From: Sacculina carcini
Lineage: Eukaryota > Arthropoda > Thecostraca > Sacculinidae
DNA: 64,000 nt
Direction of reading: 5' to 3'
Assembly: GCA_916048095.2 (NCBI GenBank)
Contig: OU696575.1
Span: 9,624,968 to 9,688,967, forward strand
The notes below the pieces were generated by a model, which ran no database searches, had not been told where the DNA came from, and worked only from the letters and a program-made list of their open reading frames with translations. The position numbers and the translations under genes were made by a program. Shown piece by piece: positions 21,946 to 32,270 of this stretch. The stretch's first letter is position 1. Each line of letters begins with the position of its first letter.

Positions 21946-22329
21946 TGTAACAGAAATATAACTAAAAATGTATTCAGACAGGCGCGCGTGGGCATCACCG
22001 CCCCACGCGCGCCTACAAGACGTCACACTCCGTTCGCACCACAAACACGACTGCTAGCTCACAACGTGACACACGGGAGCACACACGGGAGCACACACGG
22101 GAGCACACACGGACACACACACACGCACAGTCTTCACGCCCACCGCCACAACCAATCAGCGGCGAGCCGGTCAATCGCTCGCCGCCGCGGGGCATGCACA
22201 CTTCATCAAACGCATACATACAAACACATCACCACACAACGCAAACGCGAACGCAAATCACAAACACACACTAAACCACACACACTCCAACGCGCTCACA
22301 CACTCTCCCTCGCTATCAATCACACCACA
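21946..22329. mobile_element. solo LTR, family B, copy 1
   Basis: Starts TGTAACAGAAATA and ends CACACCACA, flanked by a perfect 5-bp TSD AATAC (21941-21945 and 22330-22334). Shares GGCGCGCGTGGGCATC and a CACA-rich body with copy 2 at 39736-40151. No internal region, so it is a solo LTR fossil. Confidence 0.85.
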
Positions 22330-22377
22330 AATACACAATGTGTTCTCAACTACCTTCACATATACATCTCACAGATA

Positions 22378-22426
22378 TGCAAACAACAACAACAACATCA
22401 ACAATGTATTTGTATAGCGCTCACAT
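22378..22426 (-). repeat. LINE 3' tail with (TTG)n
   Basis: Reads, on the minus strand, GAGCGCTATACAAATACATT and then (TTG)n. Same tail type as at 18075, 24366 and 48432. Only the extreme 3' end is recognisable. Confidence 0.6.
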
Positions 22427-22534
22427 AAAAACCATTCATTACAGCGGATATTTTCTGAGATTTATTCAAAATGGTTGAGGATTTTTTTCCGTTCAAATTT
22501 AATATCTGCTACTACCATTTTCAATGCTTAAATG

Positions 22535-22805
22535 CTTTGTAAAATTAATATTCACTTTTGTAAAATTAATTTTCACTTTTGTAAGTGATTTTCACTTTTG
22601 TAAAATTGATTTTCACTTTTGTAAAATTGAGTTTCACTTTTGTAAAATTGATTTTCACTTTTGTAAAATAGATTTTTACTTTTGTAAAATTGATTTTCAC
22701 AATTATAAAATTGATTTTCACAATTATAAAATTGATTTTCACAATTATAAAATTGATTCTCACAATTATAAAATAGATTTTCAGTTTTGTAAAATTGACG
22801 TGGTA
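22535..22805. repeat. 21-bp AT-rich minisatellite, array 2 (inverted copy)
   Basis: Units of TTTTCACTTTTGTAAAATTGA (21 bp), with an AATTATAAA variant toward the right. It is the reverse complement of the array at 9882. The right flank (GTCAATTTTACAAAACTG reversed, then a shared ACCATT motif) matches the left flank of array 1, so the arrays are two copies of one larger unit. Confidence 0.9.
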
Positions 22806-23396
22806 ATGGTATACTTGCAGAGATAGTGTCTTTGGCGGAAGACGAAAGGCGAATCTACATGAAAGGTTAATAGTTGATTGAAGGAAGCGATATTCATGAT
22901 AGGTGAAAAATATAGAATATACATAATCGATATGTGTAAAAATACATGAATTTACAACGAGGAGGGCGGATATTTGTCATTGTGATTGCGTATTGGGGAG
23001 ATTTAGCGCAAGATGAATCGACAGAATAGAGTAAATTTAGTTGATGGATGTTAATTTGAGTTGATGGATGTTAATTTTAGTTGATGGATGTTATCTTATC
23101 AATAGTTGCCTTTTTCAAATGTAAGGTACTTCCTTACAGCCGTAGTTATCAGACAGAACAGTGTGACACACAAAACGACTCGCATACAATTGATTCATTA
23201 GAAATTCATGTAAAAATACGTTGGTCTTGATCTTGACAGAACCCATTTTCGGAACTTAACATAACTGAAAAACGATCGTCAAAATTAATAAGCCCGTGTG
23301 TATCATATCATCGCTATTTGATTCTTCAATTATACGAAGTAGTGGACTATTGCATTTAATTATATAAAAAATACCACAAAAAGTCATTAGTCGTGA
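22806..23396. other. non-coding
   Basis: Includes a triplicated TTGATGGATGTTAAT-like stretch near 23038-23092. No gene seen. Confidence 0.4.
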
Positions 23397-23640
23397 TCAA
23401 AATTTCGAGATATAGGGTGTTGTTACTTCAAATTGAAAAGCGTTAGGACAATTATAAATTGATTCAATATACTGGCATGTCGGTTGCAGATAGGTTTTCA
23501 GTGTGCTCCTGGAAACACCGATTGCGAGATCGTCTACAAACGAAATGGTCGAATAACCAGCAGAGACACTCTGTAAGTATTGGTGATTATCATCGACAGG
23601 ATGATAAGTCACAAAATCTTCAATCACAACGAACGAAACT
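23397..23640 (-). pseudogene. short RT-like fragment
   Basis: The minus strand reads ISFVDDLAIGVSRSTLKTYL, resembling the FVDD motif and following helix of Jockey-like RTs (compare FVDDFAIL in the LINE at 51245). Only about 70 codons; weak. Confidence 0.4.
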
Positions 23641-23689
23641 TTTATTTCTCAAATCGTGCTTCCATCAACGAACGCGTCCAAATTAGCAA

Positions 23690-24006
23690 TGCTCAACTTG
23701 AGCGTCAATAATAGTGTATAGCAAGCATTGCAGCACAAACGCACACACACAAACATACATGCACACACATATGCACACATACACGCATACACATGCGTAT
23801 ACACAAACACATACAATAGGTGCACTATATTTACCGTCCGCAGATCTTGCAAGAGATACAGGCAGAGTGCGAGCGGGCACAACATCGCAAGGGGATAATG
23901 GATAATATATCTACTCGAATATATATATATATATAAATAAAGCAACGCGAGCATCAAGGTTAAGCAATTCACACAGCGCTGTGACAATACTGCACTGTCG
24001 CCAACA
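23690..24006 (-). mobile_element. 3' LTR edge of a BEL/Pao element (fossil)
   Basis: On the minus strand, the purine tract AAGGTGGGGAG (24009-24019) is followed by TGTTGGCGACAGTGCAG, a typical BEL-type LTR start; the LTR extends leftwards through a (TA)n run and CA tracts. The left limit is not determined. It fits as the 3' end of the minus-strand BEL/Pao integrase at 25498-26740. Confidence 0.55.
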
Positions 24007-24365
24007 TACTCCCCACCTTGAAACAATCAATTTTTTCAACATAATAAGCAGTCAGTGAACAGCGCGATAACATTGTCCGCGGACAATGTGACAATGACAA
24101 AAATCCAATATTTGTTCTGATACATCATCTCGAGACATGCACCTCGATAAATCTCGATAACTGTAACAAATGCAGCCAACAAAAGCAAAAATGTCTTAAT
24201 TCGATAAATACAATCAAACACATTACAAATTCAAACAGCACAGTGTTCGAACGTGCGCAGAGGAAGCTGAAAACAACGAAAAACATCGAAAAAAGCAATG
24301 CAATATTTGCATTGTTACGACATATTATTCAGAGGCATTGAAGCAATAGCAACAAAATCCTTCTG

Positions 24366-25497
24366 ATACAACAACAACAACAACAACAAGCGTGTATTTG
24401 ATATAGCGCACTAATCAACAAAGGCGCGATAAACATGAAATATAGATATACAAGATAATAATTACATCAAAACGGGAGCTCAGAAAGAAGAAAACAAGAG
24501 CTAGCAAGGACAAAAATATAACAGGGAAGATAAACACCGAATTATTTTGTGCTGAAAAAAAAAAAAAAACAACAACAACAACAACTACAACAACTACAAA
24601 GACATGAACAGACAAATATGAACACTGGCGCACGTCACATACAAGCACGATTAGCACAAACATAAGATCAGGGGCTGTGAGCGGAATAAAAAACACAGCA
24701 GGAAAACCAAAACACAAAGTGCAGTATTGTTAGTAAGAGTATATACATGGCGATAATATGGAGATACGAAAATATGGAGATATATATACAAAGGTAGTGT
24801 CAGTGCAATCTATAAGGAGGTGTAAGCGGCGACGGAAGAGAAAGCAGGTACTTATGTAGCGCAGAGGAAAAGGAAGAATATGATTTATGACGAAGGATAT
24901 GAGGAGGAAGAGAGTTGTATAATCGGGGGGCAGAAAAATAGAAAGACTTCGCGGACCAATTTGATAAGTGGTCGGCGGGAGGGCAAACAAGAGGTGCAGG
25001 ACGGCGGCTGAAAGGACGATCAGAGAAGGTAAGAAGTGAGAGCAAGTACGAGGGAGGAGAAGATGAGTGGAGGAGTTTATATACAATACAACACAGCTTA
25101 TATTGTATCCTTGAAAGAGCTGGCAGCCAGCCGAGTTCTCGGATATGAGCGGAGGTGGGTGTCTTGGGAGGAAGGCGAAGAACGAAGCGACAAGAAAGAT
25201 TGATGAAAGATTGAAGAGAGCGAATGGACTTCTTAGGAAGATGAAAGAATAAGGAATTACAATAGTCGAGACGAGAAAAAATGAACGAGTTCACTAAGAG
25301 GAGAGCAGACGCAATATCAATATGAGAGCGGATCGGGTAGAATTGGCGCAAGGTGAAACGACAGAGGCGGGTAATTTTTGAAAGATGCTGAGAGAATGTT
25401 AGAGAGGGATCAAGAACAACACCCAGATTACGAATATGAGATGAAAGAGGCAAGTTGACAGAACAAGGAGCAATACTGGGACGCAGGAGCTCGAATT
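24366..25497 (-). pseudogene. 5'-truncated LINE (L2/CR1-like) inserted in the BEL element
   Basis: The minus strand reads HIRNLGVVLDPSLTFSQHLS, FIFSRLDYCNSLFFHLPK, ELGWLPALSRIQYKLCCIVY and APRLYNSLPPHIL, then a 3' UTR with GTGCGCTATATCAAATACAC and a (TTG)n tail ending at 24366. This is the RT thumb and C-terminal domain, open over about 230 codons, with its 5' end at about 25497 inside integrase sequence. A clean tail plus 5' truncation is the mark of target-primed reverse transcription. The integrase frame continues to its right. Confidence 0.82.
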
Positions 25498-26740
25498 GGT
25501 CTGCCATATCTAGTCTGAAAATTTCTCGCTTCCACACTGGCATTATTACACGAGCTTCCGTCGTTATAAGGCTCACAGGCATACAGTGTTCAATAGGAGT
25601 TGTACACACAGGACATGATTCCATTTCCATGCGATGTAATCTCTGCACAGTTCGAGTTAATATTATTAGTTCGAATATTCACTGTTCTAATTTCTTCATC
25701 TTTACCAGGATAAATATTTTCCACACATCCAAGTAAACAATTCATTCGAGGCGCGTGCGGTTCTTCCGCCAACACCACATCTCCACAGCGTAGCGGGTTA
25801 CGACACTTCATTTGTTTCACGGCAAAGAGTAATGCTCGCAAATATTCAGTTGCCAGGCATTCCAAAATCTTCTCATATCAGATTTCATAGTCAAGAACTT
25901 AGAGCACAAAGACAATTGAATATTCACATCATTGCTATCCAATTCACCAACACGTTTGAATGGAGAGCGACCAAAAATGAAGTGATTTGGAGTGAGAGCC
26001 TGATGGTCATCAGCTTCTGTGCTGATGTAGGTGAGAGGACGCGGATTTACACAGCACTCTACTTCGCACAAAATTTCGCTCAGCTCATTGCTGTTCACAG
26101 ACCGGCGACACAAATATTTGCGTAGCGACGATTTCACTGTTCGTACAAGCCTCTCCCGAAATCCTCCCCACCATGGGGGCCTTGGGGCTATGAACTTCCA
26201 TGAAGGAGAATTAATTCCTAACAGACTGGGCAAAATACATGACATGGCCTGGAAACAAAGTGCATTGTCGGAGTAAACGACCGAGGGCCATCCCCGTCTG
26301 GAAACAAACTTTCTGTAAGCTAAAGCAAAATCAGTCGTCGACAATTAATTCGTTAGTTCTAAATGAACCGCTCTCACCACGGCACAAGTAAACAAGCAAA
26401 TATAAAAAAATTTGCCTGGTGAATCGAAGCAATACAATGCACCCGCAAAATCTACACCACAGATAGATAACGGGGCAGCTTCTGTGATGCGTGTTGCAGG
26501 TAAAGGAGGCGCAGGGGCATTACTAGCAGCTTTATCAAAACGCTGACAAGTAATACAAAATCATTTCACCCTTTTTGCCAGTTTCCGCAGACCAGCTACA
26601 TGGTAGGATGACTTAACTGCTGCGATAATCAAGTCAACTCCGGCGTGCATCAAATCATGATGATAATGACGCACTATCAACAAGCCAAGATGATGCTTAG
26701 GTATGATAATGGGATTTATTTCATCATAAGAAAGATCTGC
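25498..26740 (-). pseudogene. BEL/Pao integrase region (fossil)
   Basis: The minus strand reads a zinc-binding part near 26560-26700 (HHDLMHAGVDLI, CITCQRFDKAA) and ICGVDFAGALYCF. It continues with YSDNALCFQAM, KFIAPRPPWWGGFRERLVRT and NPRPLTYISTEADDHQALTP, with the C-terminal GDVVLAEEPHAPRMNCLLG near 25750. WWGGF.ERLVR and RPLTY are hallmarks of BEL/Pao integrase. Broken, with a few breaks, and interrupted on its left by the LINE at 24366. Confidence 0.85.
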
Positions 26741-27102
26741 GTAGTATATATTTTACTTACTGCAATTTAAATTACTGCAAATATATGTTTTACTTACTCA
26801 CATACACACACACACACAAAAAAATGACAATATACGCTAAACGAACGTGTATCATGGTAATTATGTTTTTTTCATTTACCTTTAGAGTTAATTTTGCTCC
26901 AGATCGTAGATATAACGGTATGTAAAGTTGACAATGACTATCAGAAATGTTGATAATGTTTGAGTCAGAAATAATGAGAGAATTTATATTGTTGTTGAAG
27001 TCCTGATGGATACATATTGTGCAAAAAATTTACTGATTGTTTTGGGGAATCAACTGATTTAGTATTGGTGCTTATCCTGAAGTTGTTTTTTTTTTCATGC
27101 AG
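26741..27102. other. non-coding, putative intron end
   Basis: Contains a duplicated GTTTTACTTACT motif (26747-26798), a CA tract, and a T-run ending in TTTTTTTTTTCATGCAG at 27102, a strong acceptor for the exon that follows. Confidence 0.45.
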
Positions 27103-27217
27103 GTGCGAGTGTCAATGGCCGCGCACTTGTCAGGTCGTAATGACCGAATATGATGACGGGCAGGTCATTCTCACCAAACGATGCAAAAGATGGAACAGTT
27201 CCATTCAAGAAAAATGA
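27103..27217 (+). CDS. candidate terminal exon, cysteine-rich secreted peptide
   Basis: After a T-rich acceptor (AG at 27101-27102), one nucleotide plus 37 codons encode CECQWPRTCQVVMTEYDDGQ, then VILTKRCKRW..., ending TGA at 27215-27217. Four cysteines. A polyadenylation signal AATAAA lies at 27307-27312. A good splice site, stop and polyA together suggest the last exon of a host gene for a small secreted protein. The signal exon at 9308 is a possible partner, but a further exon is needed to match phase. I do not recognise the family. Confidence 0.45.
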
Positions 27218-27306
27218 GTGCCAAATTTGTGACACGAGTTTTGCTCAAATGATTTGGATACATTACAAGATTGAAAAACAATTTTGTTTCTGTTTTAAGT
27301 CCTAGT

Positions 27307-27312
27307 AATAAA
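27307..27312 (+). terminator. polyadenylation signal AATAAA
   Basis: AATAAA 90 bp after the stop of the exon at 27103, and just left of the hAT-type insertion at 27353. Confidence 0.4.
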
Positions 27313-27734
27313 CCGAATGGAAAAATGGAAAACAATTACATTGGTTGATATCTAGGGCTATAAAAAAGTAACCTAAAAATAGAAAAAAGAAACCATATTT
27401 TCAGGAAAAAATAACATGAAAAGGTAAAATAAAATATCTTTGTGGTCGTTCGCAAAGGCTAAATTCTTGTTAATGCCCACAAAGCTCTTTTTCTCCTCTT
27501 AGGTTTTGGTGACATTTGTACAAAAAAACACCAAAAAGCATCACATTACAGGCGAACAACACTGCTAATGCATTAATTTATATTTAGGGCTGCCAAAAAA
27601 GTTACCTAAAAATAGAAAAAGTAACTTTATTATCGAGAAACAGTAAACTAAAGATAAACTCTATTGTCTTTCAAATAGGCAAATTTCTTCAAGAAAGAAA
27701 CCATTGGCCCACACGATAATACCCTATTCACCAC

Positions 27735-28301
27735 TGTAGTTCTGTATTGGCGTGTGCGTGCATTTGTGTGTGAGTGTGAGCGTGTGCGTATGTATGTATG
27801 TATGTGTGTGTGTGTGTGTGTGCTTGTGTGTAGTTCTGTATTGGCGTGTGCGTGCATTTGTGTGTGAGTGTGAGCGTGTGCGTATGTATGTATGTATGTA
27901 TGTGTGTGTGCTTGTGCGTATGTTCTAGTGTAGTGAGTGTCAAGGGCATAAGCGGAGCTAGTGTAGTGATGATTGAAAGCTGTAGTGTAAGCTGATGCGC
28001 GTGTGTGCGCATACAGTGGTGCGTTGTTGCGCTTATGAGCTTTACAGTTGGGAGTTCAGCTATGAAGTTGTTGGTAAGAAGGGCAGTGCCATACGAGGAG
28101 TGGTTGTGTGTGTTGTGAGCTGTGGTGGTACAGGAATTGTGTTAGTGCGCGGTTGAGTTGTTCTCGTGGCGTTCTGTGTATTCTTCTTGGTTGCGTTTTT
28201 GCTCGTCATTCTCATCTCTACGGCCTTGTTTCATCTTCATCTTTAATATATCGTGCAATCTTCCGTTTGTTATTGGGTGAAGACATGGAGCACAAGTTAC
28301 A
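27735..28301 (+). repeat. 5' LTR of fossil 1
   Basis: TGTAGTTCTG start, ACAAGTTACA end. Its first part is a tandem duplication of about 96 bp (second unit at 27831) containing TG and TATG microsatellites. Confidence 0.92.
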
Positions 28302-29118
28302 AGCTATTTCGGCGCCGCGTACGGAGGCAACGTTGGATTTCAGACTCGTACCGGAATACGATGGGACGACAGATCCGTCTGCATGGATTGGGAAGGTGAC
28401 AAAGATATGTCGTTTGCACGGAGTGAGTCAAGTGGCAGTGGTGGCCGGCATGCGCCTCGTGGGTGATGCTTATGAACTGGTGGATGCCTTGTCTGACAGT
28501 GACCAGCTGGATATGTCTAAATTGGAAGAGGAGCTTCAAACCGCGTTCGGAATGGATTCATTCACTGCTTACGACGAATTCACAAAACGGAAGTTAGTGA
28601 CTGGCGAAAGTGTCAACGTTTTATTGGCAAGTCTACGCAGGCTGGGCAAACGATGCAACATCTCCGACGACGTTTCGTTAAAATGTGCGTTTGTGGCGGC
28701 CCTCCCTCAACACGTGAGGCAGACCATGCGAGCAAACGCCAGACTTGATGCTATGGGCATAGAGGAAGTTGTGGACCGGGCGAGAGTAGTGCTGGCAGAG
28801 TCAAACGCTTCTGGATGTGGACCGGCAATTGACCAGCAGCCTGAAGGGGGCGCAGTCGCTACCGTGGTGGCACACGCCGCATCACCGCGACGCGTAGGAA
28901 CGTCTCCAGCGAGGTGCTATGTGTGTCACAAGGTGGGTCATATAGCGCGTTATTGTATTCAGCGACAAATGGCGACAATTGAACGAGGCGTTGGCGATCC
29001 GAAAAGCCGTGCACGACTGACGTGTTATACCTGCGGCAAATACGGACATATTAGCCCTGTGTGTCCTTTAAATGCCAAAGGAGAGGAGGCCTCGACGCGA
29101 GCCTTTTCTCCGCAGTGA
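28285..29118 (+). CDS. gag of fossil 1
   Basis: Open frame starting MEHKLQAISAP within the LTR end. Gag-like helical region (PEYDGTTDPSAWIGKVTKIC, CAFVAALPQHVRQTM) and two zinc knuckles, C-x2-C-x4-H-x4-C, near 28915 (CYVCHKVGHIARYC) and 29030 (CYTCGKYGHISPVC). The nucleocapsid binds element RNA. Confidence 0.85.
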   Translation: MEHKLQAISAPRTEATLDFRLVPEYDGTTDPSAWIGKVTKICRLHGVSQVAVVAGMRLVGDAYELVDALSDSDQLDMSKLEEELQTAFGMDSFTAYDEFTKRKLVTGESVNVLLASLRRLGKRCNISDDVSLKCAFVAALPQHVRQTMRANARLDAMGIEEVVDRARVVLAESNASGCGPAIDQQPEGGAVATVVAHAASPRRVGTSPARCYVCHKVGHIARYCIQRQMATIERGVGDPKSRARLTCYTCGKYGHISPVCPLNAKGEEASTRAFSPQ

Positions 29119-29456
29119 ATCCAGCGTCGCTGATCACACTGATGGTCACCGTAAATGGCAGGCGGTGCCGAGCAATGCTGGACACTGGTTGTACTAGGAG
29201 CCTAGTATACAAACGTTTATGTGATAGCCGTTTAAGAAGAACTGATACAACATTGGTAACTATCAGTGGTGACGAGATGGCGTGTGAAGGAGAGTGTCGC
29301 GTAGACGTTGAAGTGGACGGTGCAAAAAGAATTGACATCGACGCCCTGGTGGTGAACCACAGGCCTGTTGGTATGGACGTCGTACTTGGATTGGACTGCG
29401 TGAAAGCGTTGGGGGATTATCGTTGGATGTCGACCTACATCCCTCCTTTGGACTAG
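29061..29456 (+). CDS. protease-region frame of fossil 1
   Basis: Overlaps the gag end. Contains the retropepsin active-site pattern MLDTGCTRSLVY near 29175. The family commonly uses frameshifting or read-through to make Gag-Pol, and the overlap is consistent with that. Confidence 0.7.
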   Translation: MSFKCQRRGGLDASLFSAVNPASLITLMVTVNGRRCRAMLDTGCTRSLVYKRLCDSRLRRTDTTLVTISGDEMACEGECRVDVEVDGAKRIDIDALVVNHRPVGMDVVLGLDCVKALGDYRWMSTYIPPLD

Positions 29457-31387
29457 ATTCACAGGCATGGTGTGTCAGCCGCACAGAGGACGCTATGGCG
29501 GTGGCGGAAACCCAATGTCTCTCGATAGAGCACAGCGATTTCTCTGCCACATACGATAAAGAGGGAAATTTTTGGAGCGTCAAATGGAAATGGGCCACTC
29601 AACCAGAGATTCTGACTAATCAGACGGCTGAATACAACATTCCTCACAACCTTCGGGAAGCATACAAAGATGAAATTCAGCATTGGATCAGTGAGGGCTG
29701 GTTAATAGAGCACGACTCGAAGATCCATGGACCAGCAAAGGGACTTATACCACTGATGGTGGTAAATCAGAAAAACAAGTCCAAAGTTCGCCCAGTTATG
29801 GACTTTCGTCAACTTTTAATCAGTCGTCAAATTAATCGTCGTCAATTTTTTAATCAGTTTGGCCTGGTGTGCAAGGCGGCCTCGCGGGCCAATCCGACTT
29901 GTCGCGTATTGGGGTTGAGTCTTCAACGCGACAATGGCAAGTTGTCATGGACAAGAGACAACATCATAGAAGAGTCAAGAGGCCCGATAACTCGGAGGAA
30001 AGTTTTCAGCTTCTGCGGGCAGGTGATTGGGCACCTACCAGTGGGAGGATGGATGCGAGTCGCGGCTTTATTTGTAAAGAGACTGGCAAATGAATCAAGT
30101 CAAGGTTGGGATGACGAGATTGTGGATCAGAGATGTTTGAGTGTATTGAAACAGTTTGCAGATAGAGTTAAGAACGAAGACGCTGCGAGAGGAACGTGGA
30201 GTGTGAAAGGAAACCAGATGAATGTTTGGGTAGATGCAAGCCAGTTGGCGCTGGGGGTGGTGCTTGAAATAAACGGCGACGTGGTAGAGGACGCATGTTG
30301 GCTACGAAAGGACAGTCAGCATATTAACATGGCGGAAATGGATGCTGCTCTAAAAGGGCTGAATTTGGCTGCAGCGTGGAATATGAAAAATATAACAGTA
30401 AAAACCGATTCGTTCACTGTTTTTCGATGGATGAAAGATGTGCTTACCGGAGCCGTAAGGGTAAAAACCAAGGCTATTGGAGAATTATTGATTAGGAGAC
30501 GACTCGAAACTCTCAAATGTGTGAGGGAGGAGCTAGGACTGGCAATAGAAGTTGTCCACGTACCATCGAAAAAAAACATCGCCGATGTTTTGACCCGAGT
30601 GCCTCTCAGGTGGTTGAATGCTTCAGAGGAATCGAATGTGTGTTGCAGCGGCACTCCACGGGAGAGCATGAGTGAGGCAGAGATGAAAGAGGTGCATCAG
30701 CTGGCAGGACATCCGGGAGTACGGAGAACGCTGTACTTTGCCAAAAGGAGGAACCGCTTCGCGACAAGAAGACTAGCACACAATGTAGTGACATCATGCG
30801 ACTCGTGCCGTTCTATTGACCCCGCCCCTGTGAAGTGGGAGCGAGGCATCCTGACTGTGAAAACCGTTTGGCAGCGACTGGCAATGGACGTCACTCACTA
30901 CCGCGGGACATCGTATTTGTCTATTATTTATTGCGGTCCATCGCGTTATGCAATTTGGAGAGCGTTGTGGCGAGAGGACTCCAAGCATATAGTAGATCAA
31001 TTGCAAGAAGTATTCTTGGAACGAGGAGCGCCACGAGAAGTGCTGCTTGACAACGGAACAGCATTTTGCAGTCGGGAATTTCGATGCTTCTTAGCAGGGT
31101 GGAAAATCAACCCCATGTATCGTTGTGCCTACGAGCCACACGGTAATGGTGTCATTGAGAGGTGCCACCGGTCGGTAAAGGTCATTGCAGCTCGGTGTGG
31201 CTGCTCGGTTCAAGAAGCCGTCTACCGATACAACGTGTCACCGCTTGACGATGTGAATGAATTTTCAGCTCCAATGAATCGTCTCTACAAATATGTTGTA
31301 GGTGTCCGCGGAGTTGATCCAGAAGCAGCACAAGTGACGAGACCCATTAGAGGTCCAGGAGCGTATCGGCCGGGTCAAAGAGTGTGA
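29423..31387 (+). CDS. pol frame of fossil 1 (RNase H and integrase)
   Basis: A 654-codon frame. RNase H region with VWVDASQLALGVVLEINGDV and HINMAEMDAALKGLNLA near 30220-30360. Integrase with a zinc-binding part (HQLAGHPGVRRTL, CDSCRSIDPAPVKW), a catalytic core (AMDVTHYRG, LLDNGTAF, CAYEPHGNGVIERCHRS) and a C-terminal region. The RT-side part at the start is reduced. A Gypsy-type order of domains. Confidence 0.82.
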   Translation: MDVDLHPSFGLDSQAWCVSRTEDAMAVAETQCLSIEHSDFSATYDKEGNFWSVKWKWATQPEILTNQTAEYNIPHNLREAYKDEIQHWISEGWLIEHDSKIHGPAKGLIPLMVVNQKNKSKVRPVMDFRQLLISRQINRRQFFNQFGLVCKAASRANPTCRVLGLSLQRDNGKLSWTRDNIIEESRGPITRRKVFSFCGQVIGHLPVGGWMRVAALFVKRLANESSQGWDDEIVDQRCLSVLKQFADRVKNEDAARGTWSVKGNQMNVWVDASQLALGVVLEINGDVVEDACWLRKDSQHINMAEMDAALKGLNLAAAWNMKNITVKTDSFTVFRWMKDVLTGAVRVKTKAIGELLIRRRLETLKCVREELGLAIEVVHVPSKKNIADVLTRVPLRWLNASEESNVCCSGTPRESMSEAEMKEVHQLAGHPGVRRTLYFAKRRNRFATRRLAHNVVTSCDSCRSIDPAPVKWERGILTVKTVWQRLAMDVTHYRGTSYLSIIYCGPSRYAIWRALWREDSKHIVDQLQEVFLERGAPREVLLDNGTAFCSREFRCFLAGWKINPMYRCAYEPHGNGVIERCHRSVKVIAARCGCSVQEAVYRYNVSPLDDVNEFSAPMNRLYKYVVGVRGVDPEAAQVTRPIRGPGAYRPGQRV

Positions 31388-31707
31388 GTGAGGAGACCTG
31401 GCACACGATGTGATAGATTGTCTGCGCGTGGTGTGGTTACTTCCAACATATCTGAACAGGCGGTGGAAGTCAACGGAGTACCGTACCACTACAAGGATAT
31501 TAGACCGAGGGGCGAGTCGGAAGAAATGAAGACAACATTGCATCAGAGCGCAGTTGACTCAACTGATGAGGTTCCTATGACTCTGCGGTTTCAACATGAA
31601 GTTCCGGAAGAAGTGGCCCAAAGCCAGCAAGCGGAACTTAGAAGGAGTGAAAGAATCAGACGAAGGAGAGAGTGCCAACTATGTGATTCTTGAGAATCAG
31701 AGGGAGG

Positions 31708-32270
31708 TGTAGTTCTGTATTGGCGTGTGCGTGCATTTGTGTGTGAGTGTGAGCGTGTGCGTATGTATGTATGTATGTGTGTGTGTGTGTGCTTGTGTGT
31801 AGTTCTGTATTGGCGTGTGCGTGCATTTGTGTGTGAGTGTGAGCGTGTGCGTATGTATGTATGTATGTATGTGTGTGTGCTTGTGCGTATGTTCTAGTGT
31901 AGTGAGTGTCAAGGGCATAAGCGGAGCTAGTGTAGTGATGATTGAAAGCTGTAGTGTAAGCTGATGCGCGTGTGTGCGCATACAGTGGTGCGTTGTTGCG
32001 CTTATGAGCTTTACAGTTGGGAGTTCAGCTATGAAGTTGTTGGTAAGAAGGGCAGTGCCATACGAGGAGTGGTTGTGTGTGTTGTGAGCTGTGGTGGTAC
32101 AGGAATTGTGTTAGTGCGCGGTTGAGTTGTTCTCGTGGCGTTCTGTGTATTCTTCTTGGTTGCGTTTTTGCTCGTCATTCTCATCTCTACGGCCTTGTTT
32201 CATCTTCATCTTTAATATATCGTGCAATCTTCCGTTTGTTATTGGGTGAAGACATGGAGCACAAGTTACA
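31708..32270 (+). repeat. 3' LTR of fossil 1
   Basis: Same sequence as 27735-28301 except for a few microsatellite units. Followed directly by the TSD ACCAC and then the right arm of the family C hAT element. Confidence 0.92.

Larger units (their letters stand above)
27735..32270 (+). mobile_element. LTR retrotransposon, Ty3/Gypsy-like, young (fossil 1)
   Basis: LTRs at 27735-28301 and 31708-32270 are nearly identical apart from microsatellite length, so the insertion is recent. A perfect 5-bp TSD ACCAC flanks it (27730-27734 and 32271-32275). A polypurine tract (AGAGGGAGG) precedes the 3' LTR. Parts seen in order: gag with two CCHC knuckles, aspartic protease, a pol frame with RNase H and integrase. 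The element is broken, with a small number of breaks. The gag start lies within the 5' LTR. It is a sister lineage of the element at 34854, with which it shares the post-LTR sequence GCTATTTCGGC. Confidence 0.9.

Noticed and set aside
9308-27217. Direct splice of the signal exon (9308) to the Cys-rich exon (27103)
   Set aside because: Phases do not match; in the forced frame a stop appears after about 16 codons.
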